Source: Desulfamplus sp.
GTDB lineage: Bacteria > Desulfobacterota > Desulfobacteria > Desulfobacterales > Desulfobacteraceae
Reading direction: 5' to 3'
NCBI GenBank assembly: GCA_015231395.1
Contig: JADGBP010000074.1
Span: forward strand, 1-8,397
DNA: 8,397 nt
Position numbers and translations under genes: made by a program. The notes beneath the pieces were generated by a model that saw only the letters and a program-made list of their open reading frames with translations, was not told where the DNA came from and made no database searches. Positions 5,856-8,397 of this stretch are shown one piece after another; within the stretch, counting starts at the first letter, position 1, and every line of letters begins with the position of its first letter.

Positions 5856-6795
5856 ATTGAGAAAAAACTCTCTGAATCATCTGAAATATTTTGTCCAGGG
5901 TAAAACCTATAATTCCAATGGTAATGATAATTGCCATAAGATTGTCATACGCCATTGTATCTCGTGCATCATTTATTAGATATCCCAAACCACTTGCAAC
6001 GCCAAGAAATTCTGCCGGCACCAGTACAATCCATGCTACTCCTATGGCAAGCCTGACACTTGCCAGAATATCTGGCAGTGATGCCGGAACAATTATGGTA
6101 CGGAAAATCTGAATATGGTTTGCCCCCTGATTCATCGCCATCTTTACCCACTGAGGATTAACACCGGCTGCACCAAATGCAGTGTTTAATATAATTGGCC
6201 ACACAGTTGCCATGACTATCAGAAAGCAGATTGCAGATTCAAAACCTGTAAATACAATCAGTGCAACCGGCATCCATGCCAGAGGGCTTATCATTCTTAG
6301 AAACTGAGTCGGGGCATACGAAATATTCCTTAAAACAGGATAGAATCCCGTAATAAGTCCTAAAGGAATACCAATCACCGCAGCAATTGAGATACCAATA
6401 AATATCCTCAAGATGCTTGACCAGATAGATGTCCAGAATCTGTCCTCAAGAGCAAGATGATATAGTGCCTTAAATGTAGGCAGAGGGAAAAAATCACTGA
6501 AATGGCTGGAGGCTGTTTCAGAGAATAGGGAAAAAATCCACTCTGTTATAAACCACAGCATTAAAAGAATAAATATACCCAGAATTTCATTCCGTATATC
6601 TGATGCACTATATCTGATAAAAGAGCTGAGACTTGCCTTTTTTTCATTCTTTATTATAGAAATTTTCTCAGTATCGAATAATCTTCTTTTCTCAGTATCT
6701 GATATTTTTCTTTTCTCAGTATCGCATACTCCTTTTTTCTCAGTATCCGATCCTTTTCTTGCCTCAATATCCGATATGTTTTTTTCGTCAGTCAA
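5842..6795 (-). CDS. ABC transporter inner-membrane permease, NitT/TauT (SsuC/NrtB) type
   Basis: This protein (317 residues from TTG 6795) is a binding-protein-dependent permease, the membrane channel of the importer. After a charged N-terminal tail with five 8-residue repeats, a first membrane segment (GIFILLMLWFITEWIF) is followed by at least five more hydrophobic segments, including IFIGISIAAVIGIPLGLITG and LMAIIITIGIIGF. The cytoplasmic EAA-like loop that docks onto the ATPase is seen as MNQGANHIQIFRTIIVPA followed by SLPDIL. A longer reading from TTG 6819 is open, but only TTG 6795 has a suitable ribosome site (AAGAGG, 9 bases upstream). With that start the gene overlaps the binding-protein stop by 8 bases, suggesting translational coupling. 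About 30-50 extra cytoplasmic residues before the first membrane segment are unusual for this family. The family call is firm; the substrate is not determinable. Confidence 0.93.
   Translation of the reverse strand: MTDEKNISDIEARKGSDTEKKGVCDTEKRKISDTEKRRLFDTEKISIIKNEKKASLSSFIRYSASDIRNEILGIFILLMLWFITEWIFSLFSETASSHFSDFFPLPTFKALYHLALEDRFWTSIWSSILRIFIGISIAAVIGIPLGLITGFYPVLRNISYAPTQFLRMISPLAWMPVALIVFTGFESAICFLIVMATVWPIILNTAFGAAGVNPQWVKMAMNQGANHIQIFRTIIVPASLPDILASVRLAIGVAWIVLVPAEFLGVASGLGYLINDARDTMAYDNLMAIIITIGIIGFTLDKIFQMIQRVFSQSWIE
6652..6771 (-). repeat. Five 24-bp coding repeats in the permease N-terminal tail
   Basis: Five consecutive 8-residue units (DIEARKGS, DTEKKGVC, DTEKRKIS, DTEKRRLF, DTEKISII) are encoded by 24-bp units sharing the core GATACTGAGAAA. 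They lie before the first membrane segment and would form a cytoplasmic, highly charged extension. Degenerate ends and well-kept cores suggest in-frame tandem expansion. Confidence 0.92.
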
Positions 6796-8005
6796 TTTCA
6801 ATAACCTCTTCTCTGGCAAAGGAATTCTTTATATCGCCATCGGAATCAAAAGAGCCATAAATATTCATATCCTGCATTGCTTTTTTCACAAAAGTGTCAT
6901 CCACAAGAGTTTCTGCCACCACATCAGGATTAAGTGCAAGAAGAAAGTCAGAATCCCCCTCAACCTTTGTTTTTGCCATCTGTCTGACAATGAATTTTGT
7001 TGCTGACGGATAGGGATAGGGTTGAAAACCAATCCTACCGATATTCCAATCAGGGTGCATTATAGGTCGGGGCAACGTACCTGTCAGATACTCTTTGAGA
7101 TTATAGCCGGTAAAAACTCTCAAAAGAACATCTTCATTCACAGGAAGCCATCCTTCTCCCTCACGGCTTAAAATATGAGCCGCTTTTTCAGGATTTTTTG
7201 TGCACCATAATTGTGCCCTGACCACGGCATTTACCGCTTTTTGAATCATTACAGGCTGCTCTTTTATCAACTTCTCATGCGAAACAACAACACAGCAGGG
7301 ATGATTTTTCCAGATGTCTCCAGTAAAACGCATTATTTTAGCTTTAATCTTCATCTCTGCAAGAGCATTAAAAGGCTCTGCAACAATAAAGCCGTCCATC
7401 TTTTTGCCAAGCAGTGCTGGGGGCATCTCCGGCGGAGGAAGTACGAACAGATTCACCTCATCCGGTGCGATAACAGCCCCCTGGGGTTTTATAACGGGCT
7501 TGAGTCCCTTGGCCATTATACCCATCTGAAGTAGGTAATTATGAGTGGAATACCATGAAGGTACGGCAATCTGCTTGCCTCCCAGGTCTCCGAATTCCCG
7601 GATATGCGAATCGCCATGAACCGTTACTGCACTGCCATTGGTATGATCCCATGCCAGCACCTTGACCGGAATCTTCTGCTTGAAACGCATCCATATCGGT
7701 ATTGGGAAGAGCATGTGAGTAAAATTGAATTTGCCTCCAACAAAGGATTCGGTCAGCACTGTCCATGAGCGGATCATGACAGGTTTTGGAACATCAAGCC
7801 CCTCGTCTTTGAAAAAACCAAGGCTGTAGGCAATTAGAAGAGGAGTCGCATCGGTGATTGGAATATATCCTATTTTAAGCTCCTGTTCATGGCTTTTTGC
7901 AGAGACGGAAAAAGGAAATAAAGATGCACCGGGGAGTAATGATGAACCAAGCGTAGTACCAATGGTTATGGCTGCACTTTTTTTGAGAAACGAACGTCTG
8001 TCCAT
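6788..8005 (-). CDS. Tat-exported ABC transporter substrate-binding protein, NitT/TauT/CmpA type
   Basis: This 405-residue protein begins with a twin-arginine signal (RRSFLKK at 3-9), a hydrophobic stretch and a likely cleavage near VSA-KS (residues 36-37), so it should fold in the cytosol and be exported to the periplasm. The mature part starts LKIGYIPITDATPLLIAY, typical of nitrate/sulfonate/taurine/bicarbonate binding proteins. Later blocks include IAVPSWYSTHNYLL (146-159), DGFIVAEPFNA (204-214) and WKNHPCCVVV (232-241). It would capture the substrate and deliver it to the permease encoded immediately downstream. The ligand cannot be assigned; a Tat signal is shared with some NrtA/CmpA proteins but is not diagnostic. 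The ATG at 8005 has AGGA 10 bases upstream. The adjacent receiver fusion carries a related ligand-binding domain lacking the signal peptide. Confidence 0.94.
   Translation of the reverse strand: MDRRSFLKKSAAITIGTTLGSSLLPGASLFPFSVSAKSHEQELKIGYIPITDATPLLIAYSLGFFKDEGLDVPKPVMIRSWTVLTESFVGGKFNFTHMLFPIPIWMRFKQKIPVKVLAWDHTNGSAVTVHGDSHIREFGDLGGKQIAVPSWYSTHNYLLQMGIMAKGLKPVIKPQGAVIAPDEVNLFVLPPPEMPPALLGKKMDGFIVAEPFNALAEMKIKAKIMRFTGDIWKNHPCCVVVSHEKLIKEQPVMIQKAVNAVVRAQLWCTKNPEKAAHILSREGEGWLPVNEDVLLRVFTGYNLKEYLTGTLPRPIMHPDWNIGRIGFQPYPYPSATKFIVRQMAKTKVEGDSDFLLALNPDVVAETLVDDTFVKKAMQDMNIYGSFDSDGDIKNSFAREEVIEID
6805..6810 (-). promoter_or_regulatory. Ribosome binding site setting the permease start
   Basis: AAGAGG on the minus strand, within the end of the binding-protein gene, lies 9 bases before TTG 6795. 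Neither TTG 6819 (no purine-rich site) nor TTG 6801 (only 3 bases away) fits as well. Confidence 0.5.
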
Positions 8006-8038
8006 GGTCGATATATCCTACTTTGCAAAAAAATCAGG

Positions 8039-8113
8039 ATTCATTAGAATACTCAAACAGTTTATTCATTAGAATATTCAAATAGTTTATTCATTAGAAT
8101 ACTCAAATAGTTT
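8039..8113 (-). repeat. Three 25-bp tandem copies spanning the ATPase stop codon
   Basis: Units lie at 8039-8063, 8064-8088 and 8089-8113. The last encodes the ATPase C-terminal KLFEYSNE, with the TAA stop straddling the boundary at 8089-8087; the other two are downstream in the gap before the binding-protein gene. Neighbouring units differ at one or two positions. The period of 25 changes frame with each copy. Confidence 0.95.
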
Positions 8114-8397
8114 GGATTCATTGAAAGATTCAAAAAACTTCTTGTTACCCACATGTGCCTGTTTTAAACTGGTAAGTATTTCTGAGCGATAAGCCTTGAA
8201 CTCAGGAGTATTGACATCTCTTGGATAGGGATCATCAATGTTATAGATTCCATTAACACAGCCAGGGTATCCACCAAGCAGAATTATCTTGTTTCCAAGA
8301 AGTATGGCTTCGTTAACATCATGGGTTACAAAAACCGCTGTAAATTTTTCACTAAGCCAGATATTGACCAATTCTTCCTGTATGTGGGACTGGGTAA
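8087..8397 (-). CDS. ABC transporter ATP-binding protein, C-terminal part (5' end outside window)
   Basis: The 102 visible residues are the end of a NitT/TauT-type ATPase (SsuB/NrtD class), which powers import from the cytosolic face. The sequence reads TQSHIQEELVNIWLSE, the usual segment after the Walker B/D-loop, then AVFVTHDVNEAILLGNKIILLGG, with the H-loop histidine in THD. This is followed by the family's typical stretch on to PYPRD and a short helical tail. Walker A, signature and Walker B motifs must lie beyond the right edge. The reading stays open to the window end with no start codon of its own; a TTG at 8371 is internal. It is the first gene seen of the transporter operon, 81 bases before the binding-protein gene. 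The C-terminal KLFEYSNE lies within a tandem repeat, so the tail may have been altered by duplication. Confidence 0.92.
   Translation of the reverse strand, partial: TQSHIQEELVNIWLSEKFTAVFVTHDVNEAILLGNKIILLGGYPGCVNGIYNIDDPYPRDVNTPEFKAYRSEILTSLKQAHVGNKKFFESFNESKLFEYSNE

Noticed and set aside
6796..6819. TTG 6819 as start of the permease
   Set aside because: No ribosome site precedes it; TTG 6795 has AAGAGG at 9 bases and gives a typical coupled overlap.
7211..7534. Plus-strand open reading frame of 107 codons, and an overlapping one at 7314-7529
   Set aside because: Both are antisense to the conserved core of the substrate-binding protein; composition is unlike a real protein and no ribosome site was seen.
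8039..8113. CRISPR-like appearance of the regular repeats here and at 522-629
   Set aside because: Units are directly contiguous with no spacers and derive from the neighbouring gene's 3' end.

Overview
All genes here lie on the minus strand, so transcription runs from high to low coordinates. The AT-rich composition, the Tat-dependent NitT/TauT-type transporter, the GTP-type PEP carboxykinase and the strong AAGGAG ribosome sites suggest a Gram-negative bacterium. My best guess is an AT-rich Desulfobacterota (Desulfobacterales-like) genome; this is an impression from recalled protein style, not a computed placement.

In transcription order the window holds: the C-terminal end of an ABC transporter ATPase (8397-8087, start outside the window); a Tat-exported substrate-binding protein (8005-6788); its inner-membrane permease (6795-5842, overlapping the previous gene by 8 bases); a receiver domain fused to a second, cytoplasmic copy of the same substrate-binding fold (5706-4333); a very acidic protein made largely of 18-residue repeats (4316-3417); a GTP-type phosphoenolpyruvate carboxykinase (3378-1324); a cyclophilin peptidyl-prolyl isomerase (1100-609); and an isochorismatase-family hydrolase running off the left edge (503-1). 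The first three genes form a classic NitT/TauT/CmpA-type importer. The next two lie close behind and may form an intracellular sensing module for the same kind of ligand. The last three are metabolic or housekeeping genes whose link to the transporter is uncertain.

Two things stand out. First, the receiver/substrate-binding fusion has no signal peptide, keeps all receiver phosphorylation residues, and shares ligand-domain blocks with the exported binding protein next door. It looks like a cytosolic, phosphorylation-controlled ligand sensor, followed directly by an unrecognised acidic repeat protein. Second, every intergenic gap longer than about 50 bases (four of four) contains tandem copies of the last 15-43 bases of the upstream gene, spanning its stop codon, with periods of 21, 43, 19 and 25 bases. 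In addition, short tandem repeats have expanded inside coding sequence at the N-termini of the permease (24-bp units) and PEPCK (15-bp units) and in the acidic protein (54-bp units). This genome appears unusually prone to, or tolerant of, local tandem duplication, especially around stop codons.

No stretch longer than 300 bases lacks a gene. I saw no RNA genes, mobile elements, CRISPR arrays or convincing intrinsic terminators.
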